A stretch of DNA of 64,000 nucleotides from Streptomyces sp. DG1A-41. GTDB taxonomy: Bacteria > Actinomycetota > Actinomycetes > Streptomycetales > Streptomycetaceae. The position numbers and the translations under genes were made by a program. The stretch covers positions 682,001 to 746,000 of the forward strand of contig NZ_CP146350.1 in NCBI RefSeq assembly GCF_037055355.1. The letters are read 5' to 3'. Below, in pieces: positions 1-7,549 of the stretch. Positions within the stretch are counted from its first letter, which is position 1; the number at the start of each line of letters is the position of its first letter. Below the pieces are notes generated by a model. The model ran no database searches. It saw nothing but the letters and a program-made list of their open reading frames with translations, and was not told the origin of the DNA.

Positions 1-699
1 GCGGAACACCATCAGCTGCGGCCAGGGCACGAACTGGGACAGCGCGGCGACCTGTTCGCCCTCCAGTGCGGAGGCGCCCACCGCCGGTTCCTGGTTGAGC
101 AGCTTGACGTCGTCCGGGCTCAGCCCGTTCTTCCGCAGGGCGTTCACGAGCATTCCGTGTGCGGCCGACCCGACACTGGTGGACACCACCTTGCCGCGCA
201 GATCGGACAGCTTCTGTGCCGGGGAGTCCTTCGGCACGACGACCTGATTGAGAGATCCGCGCAGGTTGTAGCCGGTGACCGCGACCAGTTCGGACCGGGC
301 GTCGGGGAACTCGGCGGTCTTGGAACCGTTGACCAGGACCGGATAGTCGCCCATGGAGCCGATGTCCACCTTGCCGGCGATCATCTGGGCGGTCAGCGGC
401 GGCCCCGAGGGGAAGTCCTGCCAGACGACCTTGTAGTGGATCCCCTTGGCCTTGCCGATGGCGTTCAGCTTGCGCTCGAAGGTGCCCCGGTCGCGCAGCA
501 GGGTGCCCGCGGTGACGGTGTTGATGGTCTTGGACTGGTAGCCGACGTTGACCACGACGGTGGAGGAGCCGCCGGCCGAGGTGTCGGTACCGCAGGCACT
601 CACACCGAGCCCCAGTACGGCGAGTACGGCGAGCAACGACCGGCGGCGGGACCGCTGCGGGAGCGACGCCCGTGGGACGGGGTGCGGAAACGGATACAT
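1..699 (-). CDS. ABC transporter substrate-binding lipoprotein, SsuA/TauA-like (C-terminus off window)
   Basis: Likely extracytoplasmic solute-binding component of an ABC importer of the sulfonate/nitrate/taurine class. The first 233 codons are present. The N-terminus has an Arg-rich stretch, a hydrophobic core and a lipobox ending VSAC (Cys36), so it should be a membrane-anchored lipoprotein. The mature part starts with a beta strand followed by VGYQSKT, and contains segments typical of the SsuA fold such as KVDIGSMGDYP (about residues 111-121) and DLRGKVVSTSVGS (about 163-175). It is the last visible gene of the leftward operon, 12 nt after the ferredoxin; permease and ATPase genes would be expected beyond the left edge. 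The substrate is not readable; a sulfonate is inferred from family and neighbours. Confidence 0.85.
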   Translation of the reverse strand, partial: MYPFPHPVPRASLPQRSRRRSLLAVLAVLGLGVSACGTDTSAGGSSTVVVNVGYQSKTINTVTAGTLLRDRGTFERKLNAIGKAKGIHYKVVWQDFPSGPPLTAQMIAGKVDIGSMGDYPVLVNGSKTAEFPDARSELVAVTGYNLRGSLNQVVVPKDSPAQKLSDLRGKVVSTSVGSAAHGMLVNALRKNGLSPDDVKLLNQEPAVGASALEGEQVAALSQFVPWPQLMVFR

Positions 700-711
700 G
701 TCAGGCTCCAG

Positions 712-939
712 TCACCGCAGAAGGAAGGGGATGTCGACCGTGACCGCGTCGACCGGGCAGCGGGCCGCGCAGGGACCGCAGTACCAGCACTCGTCGACGT
801 GCATGTACGCCTTGCCGGTCTCGGGGTGGATGGCCAGTGAGTCCAGCGGGCACATGTCCACGCAGAGGGTGCATCCGTCGATGCACTTGGATTCGTCGAT
901 GGTGACCGGTACGTCGACCCGGTTGGATGCTTGCGCCAT
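712..939 (-). CDS. AprB-like 2x[4Fe-4S] ferredoxin
   Basis: Small soluble electron-transfer protein of 75 residues. Two cluster motifs are visible: CIDGCTLCVDMCP (CX3CX2CX3CP) near residues 19-31 and CWYCGPCAARCP (CX2CX2CX3CP) near 51-62. The layout resembles the beta subunit of adenylylsulfate reductase, but it lacks that protein's C-terminal tail. It lies in one operon with an AprA-like flavoprotein, so the two probably form a redox pair. The HEAT-repeat gene is upstream (12 nt gap) and the binding lipoprotein downstream (12 nt gap). A generic ferredoxin serving another oxidoreductase is the alternative. Confidence 0.88.
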   Translation of the reverse strand: MAQASNRVDVPVTIDESKCIDGCTLCVDMCPLDSLAIHPETGKAYMHVDECWYCGPCAARCPVDAVTVDIPFLLR

Positions 940-951
940 CAGTGGTCTCCT

Positions 952-1917
952 TCAGCCTGTCTCGGTGTCGGTGGTCGAGGGTCCGGTGAGGTCCGTACGA
1001 GCGTCGGACAGGCCCATGCGGGCGAAGGCGCGGACATCGGCGTCCACGTCGGCGACTGCTGCCTCGAGGGCGGCCCGGGCCTCCGGGCGGCCCGCCGCCA
1101 GTCCCCCGAGCGCGCGGACGGCGGCCTTGCGCACATCGAGGTTGGTGTCCCGGGTGGCGGCGATCAGCGGGGCGATCGCCTCCTGGGGGTCGGCCACGGC
1201 CAGCGCTGCCGCCGCCCCCTGTCGGATCTGCCAGGCGGGGTCGGTCAGAGCCGTACGGGCCAGGGTCGCCGCCTGCTCGGTGCAGCCGGTGTGGGCCATG
1301 GCGGCCAGGGCCGCGGCCCGGACCAGGACGTCGGAGTCCTCGGCGAGGCGTATCAGGGTGGCGGCACCGCGCGGGTCCCCGACGGCTGCCAGCCCCCGGG
1401 CCACGGCGAGACGCACGGCGGCGGCCGGGTCGCCCGCGGCGGCCGCCAGGGCGTCGAGCGCGTCGAGGGAGACGAGGCCCAGCACGGTCTCGCAGCGCAC
1501 CGTCTCGTCCGGGTCGGTCAGCAGCGCGGTCAACTCGTCGACCGTGCACAGCCGGTGACGCCACAGGGCCACCACCGCGGAGCCCCGGACGTCGGCGTCC
1601 GCGTGTCCGCACGCCTCGCGCAGCGACCGTGTGAAACGTTCGCCGGGCACCAGCACTTCGCGCAGCTCGCCGAGCAGTTCGACGGCGGCGCGACGGACGG
1701 TCGGGTCCGGGTCCAGCAGGGCCGCGGCGAAGACCGCCGAGGGCTCCTCCCAGGATTCCGCCGCCTCACTGAGCACGGTCAGCGCGGTGCGGCGCACGGC
1801 GGGGTCGGCGTCGGTGAGGAACTCCGCCAGTTCTTCGGTGGTCGGGACCTCCTCGGCGAGTTCGAGGAGCGCCAGGATGCGTTGGGGACCGCCCTGCGTG
1901 GGCGTACCGCTGATCAT
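952..1917 (-). CDS. HEAT-repeat protein of the AprAB-like operon
   Basis: A protein of about 321 residues made almost entirely of alpha-helical HEAT/PBS-lyase-like repeats. The recurring pattern is D-x-D-x-x-V-R-x-x-A-x-x-A-L-x (for example DPDPTVRRAAVELLG, DTNLDVRKAAVRALG, DVDADVRAFARMGLS). No signal peptide or membrane segment is seen. An ATG at 1917 overlaps the flavoprotein stop as ATGA, favouring this start through translational coupling; a GTG at 1923 is an in-frame alternative. Such proteins act as scaffolds or maturation factors (the CpcE/F lyases are one example), so a role in assembling or docking the flavoprotein-ferredoxin pair is plausible but is inference. Confidence 0.85.
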   Translation of the reverse strand: MISGTPTQGGPQRILALLELAEEVPTTEELAEFLTDADPAVRRTALTVLSEAAESWEEPSAVFAAALLDPDPTVRRAAVELLGELREVLVPGERFTRSLREACGHADADVRGSAVVALWRHRLCTVDELTALLTDPDETVRCETVLGLVSLDALDALAAAAGDPAAAVRLAVARGLAAVGDPRGAATLIRLAEDSDVLVRAAALAAMAHTGCTEQAATLARTALTDPAWQIRQGAAAALAVADPQEAIAPLIAATRDTNLDVRKAAVRALGGLAAGRPEARAALEAAVADVDADVRAFARMGLSDARTDLTGPSTTDTETG

Positions 1918-3698
1918 CCCCACACCGCCGCCAGGTCGGCGCCGGTCGGGGCGGGCACGTCCGGCACCCCGTCCGGGCGGGTGAAACCGGGCACCGGCAC
2001 GATGTACGGCGCCACCGGCCGGGTCAGCGTCTCCATCTCGCCCGTCTCCCCCGCGCCCGCCGCGCGGCGCTTGCGCAGGTTCAGGTGCCGGAACCAGTTC
2101 GCGTCGTCCTGTTCCGGCCAGTCGGCGCGCTGGTGGTAGAGGCCCCAGCGGCTCTCCGTACGGGCCAGGGAGGCGCGCGCCGCCATCTCAGCGCAGTCCC
2201 GGATGAAGGTGACCTCGGCGCAGCGCATCAGCTCGTGCGGAGTGCGGGCCCCCATGCCGGCGATCTCGCGGCTCATCCGCCCGAAAGCCTCCAGACCGAG
2301 GGTCAGATAGCGCGCGGTCTTGGGCGGCTGGAGGTAGTCGTTGACGAACCGGCGCAGCTTGTACTCCACCTGCGGCTGGGGCGGTCCGTCCGGGTGGGAC
2401 AGCGGCCGGTAGATCAGTTCGTGCGCCGCCGTGATCTGGTCCTCGGGCAGCGCGGGCCGACCGGCGGAGGCGGCGAAGCCGCTGGCGTGTTCGCCGGCGA
2501 TGTCCCCGTAGACGAAGGCGCCGATCATGTAGTTGTGCGGTACGCAGGCCATGTCCCCGGCGGCGTACAGGCCCGGCACGGTGGTGGCGGCGTGCTCGTC
2601 GACCCACACTCCCGAGGCGGAGTGGCCGCTGCACAGTCCGATCTCCGAGACGTGCATCTCGATGTCACGGGTACGGTAGTCGTGGCCGCGGCCTTCGTGG
2701 AAGGTGCCGCGGGTGGGCCGCTCGGTGGTGTGCAGGATGCCCTCGATCTGGTTGATCGTGGCGTCCGGCAGATGGCTGAGCTTGAGGTAGATGGGTCCGC
2801 GGGCGCTGTCCAGCTCCCGCTTGACCTCGGCCATCATCTGGCCGGACCAGTAGTCGCAGTCGACAAACCGGTTGCCGTCGGCGTTGACCGTGTAGCCCCC
2901 GAAGGGGTTGGCGACGTAGGCGCACGCCGGTCCGTTGTAGTCCTTGATGAGCGGGTTGATCTGGAAGCACTCGATGCCGGACAGCTCCGCGCCCGCGTGG
3001 TACGCCATCGCGTAGCCGTCACCGGCGTTGGTGGGGTTCTCGTACGTGCCGTACAGGTAGCCGCTGGCCGGAAGGCCCAGGCGCCCGCAGGCCCCGGCGG
3101 CCAGGATGACCGCGCCGGCCGAGATGGTGACGAACTCCCCGGACCGGGTGTCGAATCCGACTGCGCCGACCGCGCGGCCGTCCACGGTGAGGACCCGCAC
3201 CGGCATGATCCGGTTCTCGATCGTGACCCGGGAGCGCACGTGGCGGGCGCGCAGCGTGCGGTAGAGGACCTTCTTGACGTCGCGGCCCTCCGGCATCGGC
3301 AGCACATAGCTGCCCGAGCGGTGCACCTTGCGCACGGCGTACTCGTTGTGTTCGTCCTTCTCGAACTTGACGCCGTAGCCCTCCAGCCGCTGCACCATGC
3401 CGAAGCCGCGGGTCGCTGTCTCGTAGATGGTGCGCTGGTTGACGATGCCGTCGTTGGCGAGGGTGATGTCGGCGACGTAGTCCTCGGGGGTCGCCTTGCC
3501 CGGAACGACGGCGTTGTTCACCCCGTCCATTCCCATGGCCAGGGCCCCTGAGTGGCGTACGTGTGCCTTCTCCAGCAGGAGGACGTTCGCGCCGTTCGCC
3601 GCCGCGGTGAGGGCCGCCATGGTGCCGGCGGTACCCCCGCCGACGATGAGAACGTCGCAGGTGAACTCGCGGCGCTGAGACTGGGGTGGGATCTGCAC
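1914..3698 (-). CDS. AprA-like FAD-dependent oxidoreductase (fumarate reductase/APS reductase flavoprotein superfamily)
   Basis: Flavoprotein of 594 residues. A Rossmann FAD motif VLIVGGGTAGTMAAL is at about 16-30, with the E of LLLEK at its end. Further signature segments are NPTNAGDGYAMAYHAGAEL (about 227-245), which resembles the AprA alpha subunit, and VPGLYAAGDMACVPHN near 370, the second FAD-contacting block. There is no membrane anchor. The family includes succinate dehydrogenase, fumarate reductase, aspartate oxidase and AprA; the partner AprB-like ferredoxin favours AprA-like. It follows the GntR gene by 5 nt and overlaps the HEAT gene by 4 nt, so it belongs to a polycistronic unit. 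Whether it handles sulfite/APS or another substrate cannot be read from the sequence. Confidence 0.85.
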   Translation of the reverse strand: MQIPPQSQRREFTCDVLIVGGGTAGTMAALTAAANGANVLLLEKAHVRHSGALAMGMDGVNNAVVPGKATPEDYVADITLANDGIVNQRTIYETATRGFGMVQRLEGYGVKFEKDEHNEYAVRKVHRSGSYVLPMPEGRDVKKVLYRTLRARHVRSRVTIENRIMPVRVLTVDGRAVGAVGFDTRSGEFVTISAGAVILAAGACGRLGLPASGYLYGTYENPTNAGDGYAMAYHAGAELSGIECFQINPLIKDYNGPACAYVANPFGGYTVNADGNRFVDCDYWSGQMMAEVKRELDSARGPIYLKLSHLPDATINQIEGILHTTERPTRGTFHEGRGHDYRTRDIEMHVSEIGLCSGHSASGVWVDEHAATTVPGLYAAGDMACVPHNYMIGAFVYGDIAGEHASGFAASAGRPALPEDQITAAHELIYRPLSHPDGPPQPQVEYKLRRFVNDYLQPPKTARYLTLGLEAFGRMSREIAGMGARTPHELMRCAEVTFIRDCAEMAARASLARTESRWGLYHQRADWPEQDDANWFRHLNLRKRRAAGAGETGEMETLTRPVAPYIVPVPGFTRPDGVPDVPAPTGADLAAVWG

Positions 3699-3703
3699 GG
3701 AGG

Positions 3704-4489
3704 TCAGCCCCTTTCGGTGGAAGGGTGGTTCAGCAGCGGGTCGGGGGTGCGGTGGAGCCAGCCGGCCAGGGACATCCGGTCGCCGCGGAATCGGACGAAC
3801 TCGAGATCGATCGGCCGGCCCGCGTTGGTGTAGGTGAGCCGTTCGAAGAACAGCAGGGGAAAGCCGTCCGCCACGCGCAGCAGGTCGGCGACGGTGCGGT
3901 CGGCGGCGATCGCCTCTATGGACAGGGCGGCGGCGCCGAGGGGAAGGTTCAGTTCGCCTTCGAGCAGCCCGAAGACGTCGTGCCGCGCCAGGTCCATCTC
4001 CAGCAGGGGCCTGCCGATGTCCGCGGGAAGGTAGCTGGCGTCCAGCGACAGGGGCTGACCGTCGAGGAGCCGCACCCGCTCCAGGGCGACCACTTCGGTG
4101 CCGGGAGCGAGTTCAAGCCGCTCGGCGACGGTGGGCGTGGCGGGCACGGTGTCCGCCAGCAGCACCTGGTTGACCACGCGGTCGCAGCCGGTGTCGAAGC
4201 TCTCCGCGAGTCCGCGGAGCCGGTCCAGGCCCTGGACGGCCTTTCCCGACACGACGAACGTTCCGACGCCGGGAGTCCTGTCGACCAGGCCCTCGATGCG
4301 CAACAGCGCGAGGACGTCCCGGACGACGTTGCGGCTGACCCCAAGTTCCGCGGCCAACTCCGCCTCGGAGGGCAGCGGCCGGGTTCCGTATACGCCCGTG
4401 AGAACGCGGGTGCGGAGCACGTCCCGAATCCGCCGTACCGGTGCGACACGGCTGCTCGAACCTCTGCCACCAGCGACGATCCCTGTCAT
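3704..4489 (-). CDS. GntR-family regulator (HutC/UTRA type)
   Basis: Transcription factor of 261 residues. The N-terminal winged helix (about 18-85) contains PLPSEAELAAELGVSRNVVR and a wing ending GVGTFV. The C-terminal part (about 105-250) is a UTRA-type effector domain, with ERVRLLDGQPLSLDASYLP and FERLTYTNAGRPIDLEFVRF. It is the first gene of the leftward operon, with 5 nt to the flavoprotein, so it probably controls its own operon. Its promoter holds three TTACGC repeats spaced 22 and 11 bp, a candidate operator. The effector is unknown. Confidence 0.88.
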   Translation of the reverse strand: MTGIVAGGRGSSSRVAPVRRIRDVLRTRVLTGVYGTRPLPSEAELAAELGVSRNVVRDVLALLRIEGLVDRTPGVGTFVVSGKAVQGLDRLRGLAESFDTGCDRVVNQVLLADTVPATPTVAERLELAPGTEVVALERVRLLDGQPLSLDASYLPADIGRPLLEMDLARHDVFGLLEGELNLPLGAAALSIEAIAADRTVADLLRVADGFPLLFFERLTYTNAGRPIDLEFVRFRGDRMSLAGWLHRTPDPLLNHPSTERG

Positions 4490-4512
4490 GGCCGGAATGC
4501 TGCGGATGCGGT

Positions 4513-4553
4513 GTTACGCCGACCGGTTGCCGGAATTACGCAGTGGTTACGCC
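4513..4553. promoter_or_regulatory. Phased TTACGC repeats upstream of the GntR operon
   Basis: TTACGC occurs at 4514-4519, 4536-4541 and 4547-4552; the outer copies extend to GTTACGCC. Offsets of 22 and 11 bp put all three on the same DNA face, 24 to 63 bp before the GntR start. Likely an operator for autoregulation; no binding data. Confidence 0.45.
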
Positions 4554-4704
4554 AGCCTCATTCCTGCCAACGCTCTCCTGACCTGGGAGAACAGGTATGG
4601 GCGAGTCGGTAGCGCCAGGGTTGTGGGCGGGGCGAGGCCTTGCGGGCACCCGCCGGGCAGGGGTTCCGGTGGATGGCGGCCGGTCGCCCGCGGGGCGCCC
4701 GCTA

Positions 4705-5733
4705 TCAGCGGGCGGCCAAGGCCAGCAGCGTGGCCGCCGGCCCCGCCGGGGGTGTCTCCCGCAGCCAGACGGCTCGGAACCGCCGCCGTAGCAGGGTGGG
4801 GTCCTCCAGCGGCACACTGATCAGCCGCCGGTCGTCGAGTTCGGCCGATACGGCGAGGCGGCTCAGCACGGCAGGTGCGTCGCCCGTGGACACGGCCGAC
4901 TTGATCGCGGTGGTGGAACCCAGTTCTGCCGCGGGCGGCGCGGGTTGCCCACCGAACTCCGGCCGGACCGGGATCCGTCCGGCGGCGCGTTCCGAAACCG
5001 TGGCAGGAGGGGTCCGGGCGGAAGACAGGGGAGGAGCGAGATTGTCGAATGCGGGCGGGCGGAGGGTCGTTCCCCCGGAACGGCGAAGGATTTCCCATAC
5101 GGCGTCGCGCGTTCCCGAGCCCTGTTCGCGCACGATCAAGGGAGTGGCCGCCAGCGTCCGCAGGGGCAGCGGCTGTCTGCGTCTGGCCCATGGGTGCCCC
5201 GGAGCGACCACCACGACCAGCTCGTCGTCGGCGAGGGTGCGGCTGTGCAGCCCGTCCGGCGCGCGCGGGCCCTCGACGAAACCGAGGTCGGCCTCACGGC
5301 CGCGCACCATGTCGGCGACCTGCGAGGAATTGCCTACCCGCAGGGCGACCTTGACCTCGGGGAGCCTGGCGCGCAGGGCCATCAGCCATCCCGGCACCCG
5401 GTGATCCGCGATGGTCATCGACGCGGCGATCCGCAGTCGGCCCTGCTGATCCGCGTGGAGCGCCGCGACACCACTGACCAGCGCCCGGGCCGCGTCGAGC
5501 ACCGGCAGCGCCCAGTCCACGACGGCGGTCCCGGCCGGGGTGAGGCGTGACCCGGTGGGGCCGCGTTCGAGCAGGACCAGCCGCAACTGCCGTTCCAGCG
5601 CTGTGATGCGCATGCTCGCCGCCGGCTGGCTCATCCCGTGCCGCGCGGCGGCCCGGCCGAGACTGCCGGTCTGGGCGACGGCGACCAGCAGGTCCAGCAC
5701 TCTCAGTTCCGGTGTCCCCGGGGGAAGGCCCAT
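4705..5733 (-). CDS. LysR-family regulator next to a YeiH-type exporter
   Basis: LysR-type regulator. The N-terminal helix-turn-helix is clear (SLGRAAARHGMSQPAASMRI), followed by a linker helix and a periplasmic-binding-like effector domain (FVEGPRAP, GSTTAIKSAVSTGDAPAVLS). ATG at 5733 is preferred because AGAGG lies 5 nt before it; a GTG at 5739 is possible. It is longer than the usual 300 residues because about 40 Pro/Ala/Arg-rich residues are inserted between PPAF and ELGSTTAIK (about 4923-5046). Divergent from the YeiH-like gene, which it probably regulates, as in the enterobacterial yeiE-yeiH pair. Confidence 0.87.
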   Translation of the reverse strand: MGLPPGTPELRVLDLLVAVAQTGSLGRAAARHGMSQPAASMRITALERQLRLVLLERGPTGSRLTPAGTAVVDWALPVLDAARALVSGVAALHADQQGRLRIAASMTIADHRVPGWLMALRARLPEVKVALRVGNSSQVADMVRGREADLGFVEGPRAPDGLHSRTLADDELVVVVAPGHPWARRRQPLPLRTLAATPLIVREQGSGTRDAVWEILRRSGGTTLRPPAFDNLAPPLSSARTPPATVSERAAGRIPVRPEFGGQPAPPAAELGSTTAIKSAVSTGDAPAVLSRLAVSAELDDRRLISVPLEDPTLLRRRFRAVWLRETPPAGPAATLLALAAR

Positions 5734-5762
5734 CAGCACCTCTTATGACCTCCTCGGAAACG

Positions 5763-5779
5763 GGTCTCTACCGGAGACC
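5763..5779. promoter_or_regulatory. LysR-type operator candidate (GGTCTC-N5-GAGACC)
   Basis: Perfect 17-bp palindrome GGTCTCTACCGGAGACC between the divergent LysR and YeiH-like genes. It contains a T-N11-A core (T5765, A5777), the classical LysR-binding geometry. Position and form suggest control of the exporter and of the regulator itself. Confidence 0.55.
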
Positions 5780-5839
5780 GGCGGGACCCGGCGATCGTGC
5801 ACATGCAACTCGCCATCGGGATGCAGGAAGGGAGAGGTC

Positions 5840-6934
5840 ATGGAATCGTCCCACGCCCTGCCGGTCAAGCCGCGGCCACGCGTGCCCGCCGGTATGAGGC
5901 GCGCCGGGCGCGCGTCGAGTGCGGTACTGCCGGGACTGGCGGTGGCAGTGGCGGTCGCGCTGCCGGCCGCTTGGCTGGGCCGTCTCGTCCCGACCGTGGG
6001 CGGCCCAGTGTTCGGGATCGTGGTGGGTGTTCTTGCCGGAGCCCTGCTGAGACGGCTGGCCCCCCACACAACGGCCGAGCGTCTGCGCCCCGGAGTCGCG
6101 GTCGCGGGCAGACAGGTCCTGCAGGCGTCCGTCATCGTGCTCGGGACCGCGCTTTCCCTGAGCGACGTGGTGCGAGTCGGGATGGGGTCACTGCCGGTCA
6201 TGCTGGGCACGCTGGCCGTGGCGCTGCCCGGTGCCTGGGCCGTGGGCGGACTGCTCGGTGTCCACCCTGAGACCCGGCTGCTCGTCGGCGTCGGCACGGG
6301 CGTTTGCGGAGCCTCGGCGATCGCCGCGGTGACCGCTGCTGTGGGCGCCGTCGAGGCCAGGGTCGCCTACGCCCTCGGCACCGTCTTCACCTTCAACATC
6401 GCCGCGGTCGCCCTGTTTCCTCCCGTGGGCCACCTTCTCGGGATGTCGCAGGAGGCGTTCGGACTGTGGAGCGGCACCGCGATCAACGACACGTCCTCGG
6501 TCGTCGCCACCGCCTACAGCTACGGCACCGAGGCAGGGCAGTACGCGGTGGTGGTCAAACTGACCCGCAGCCTCATGATCGTGCCGATCTGCGTGGTCCT
6601 GGTGCTGTGGCGGTCGGTCGGTCGGCGAGCCCGGGACACCCGGCAGGACGAGAGCGCGGGAAGACGGATCTGGCGCGCGTTCCCCGTGTTCATCGTTGGA
6701 TTCCTGCTCGCGTCAGCCGCCGCCACGTATGACGTCATCCCCGCTTCGTGGGAGCCGGCACTGCCCGTGATCAGTACGTTTCTGATCACTGTGTCCCTGT
6801 CGGGGATCGGTCTGTCGCTGAAGTTCTCCAAGCTTCGCGAGGCGGGTGCACGGCCACTTCTGCTGGGTGCGATCCTCTGGGCCGCCGTCAGCGCGACCGG
6901 TCTCGGTCTCCAGTCGATCACCGGTCGGCTGTGA
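5840..6934 (+). CDS. YeiH/UPF0324-family putative sulfate/sulfite exporter
   Basis: Integral membrane protein of 364 residues with about ten hydrophobic segments. It shows family-typical stretches: GTALSLSDVVRVG, GVGTGVCGASAIAAVTAAV, WSGTAINDTSSVVATAYSYG and VSLSGIGLSLKFSKLREAG. ATG at 5840 follows a good ribosome site (GGGAGAGG). Members are annotated as putative sulfate exporters, and relatives in sulfonate-degrading bacteria sit with sulfonate catabolic genes (from memory). Together with the adjacent AprAB-like/ABC operon this suggests removal of sulfite or sulfate made during organosulfur use. The transported ion is inference. Confidence 0.85.
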   Translation: MESSHALPVKPRPRVPAGMRRAGRASSAVLPGLAVAVAVALPAAWLGRLVPTVGGPVFGIVVGVLAGALLRRLAPHTTAERLRPGVAVAGRQVLQASVIVLGTALSLSDVVRVGMGSLPVMLGTLAVALPGAWAVGGLLGVHPETRLLVGVGTGVCGASAIAAVTAAVGAVEARVAYALGTVFTFNIAAVALFPPVGHLLGMSQEAFGLWSGTAINDTSSVVATAYSYGTEAGQYAVVVKLTRSLMIVPICVVLVLWRSVGRRARDTRQDESAGRRIWRAFPVFIVGFLLASAAATYDVIPASWEPALPVISTFLITVSLSGIGLSLKFSKLREAGARPLLLGAILWAAVSATGLGLQSITGRL

Positions 6935-7078
6935 GCCCAGCACGGCCCGGGGCCGCCTGCCTGACGGACATCCTCGTCGCCGCACACGTGGCCAGGCGAC
7001 CAAGATCCGGGCCATCAACGGGCCGATCGCCCCGGCGACGGCGGCAAGGGCCGTCGTTGGTGCTGGTCGGGGGCGGCG

Positions 7079-7219
7079 CAGGAGCTGTACCACCAAGTGA
7101 CGAAGAATCTGCTGGGACGAACGCGCACGACGCTCAAGCGCAGCGCGTTGCCCGTGCCCCGGCTGAGCGGCAAGGCCGGGCTCGGTCTCTCCTTCCACGC
7201 AACGACTCAGAGCCAATGA
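7079..7219 (+). pseudogene. Possible C-terminal gene relic, family unknown
   Basis: A forward frame ending at the TGA at 7217 reads like protein rather than a shadow frame (ELYHQVTKNLLGRTRTTLKR, then SALPVPRLSGKAG). It has no plausible start, and upstream the frame loses protein character. I do not recognise the family. It may be the tail of a deleted gene or chance. Confidence 0.25.
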
Positions 7220-7249
7220 ACCCCAGATGCCCGAGTTCAACGGAGCGTA

Positions 7250-7335
7250 GTCAGCACCAAGTCAGCACGGGAGAGGTGAAGACGGGTGATGACGTGGGCT
7301 TTTAGTCAGCACCAAACCAGCACGGGAGTCAGCAC
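7250..7335. repeat. Cluster of GTCAGCAC octamers
   Basis: GTCAGCAC occurs at 7250-7257, 7261-7268, 7305-7312 and 7328-7335, with a variant CCAGCAC at 7317-7323. Two larger blocks, AGTCAGCACCAA plus (G)TCAGCACGGGAG-like sequence, repeat about 55 bp apart. Possibly a scar of an integrated element or a protein-binding cluster. Confidence 0.5.
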
Positions 7336-7427
7336 CGCACCATCAAATCGCCCTGAACTACGCGTCCCGGACGGCGCTCGTTCCAACCACCATCGAGCCC
7401 CTGAGCCGCCCTTCCATGAATCGGCAT

Positions 7428-7449
7428 GGTGGCCACACGCATAGCCACC
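7428..7449. promoter_or_regulatory. Inverted repeat GGTGGC-N10-GCCACC before the MHS transporter
   Basis: Perfect 6-bp arms with a 10-bp spacer, about 100 bp upstream of the transporter start. Could be an operator for the neighbouring PucR-type regulator; weak evidence. Confidence 0.3.
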
Positions 7450-7549
7450 GCTCGAACTATGTTGCCCCGCCACATGTGCGCCTGACCTGCGGATTCCTAC
7501 GGTATGGCGACACGAAAACGTCCCCGCCAACCGCCAGGAAGTGGTGCCG

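Larger units (their letters stand above)
6935..7549. other. 615-bp stretch with no intact gene
   Basis: Between the YeiH-like and MHS transporter genes. It holds a short open stretch that may be a gene relic (7079-7219), a cluster of GTCAGCAC repeats (7250-7335) and a GGTGGC/GCCACC inverted repeat at 7428-7449. Base composition is less biased than in the neighbours. I found no convincing full-length gene or RNA here. Confidence 0.6.

Noticed and set aside
6713..7240. Reverse open frame after the YeiH-like gene
   Set aside because: It begins inside the antisense of the exporter gene and has no recognisable features.
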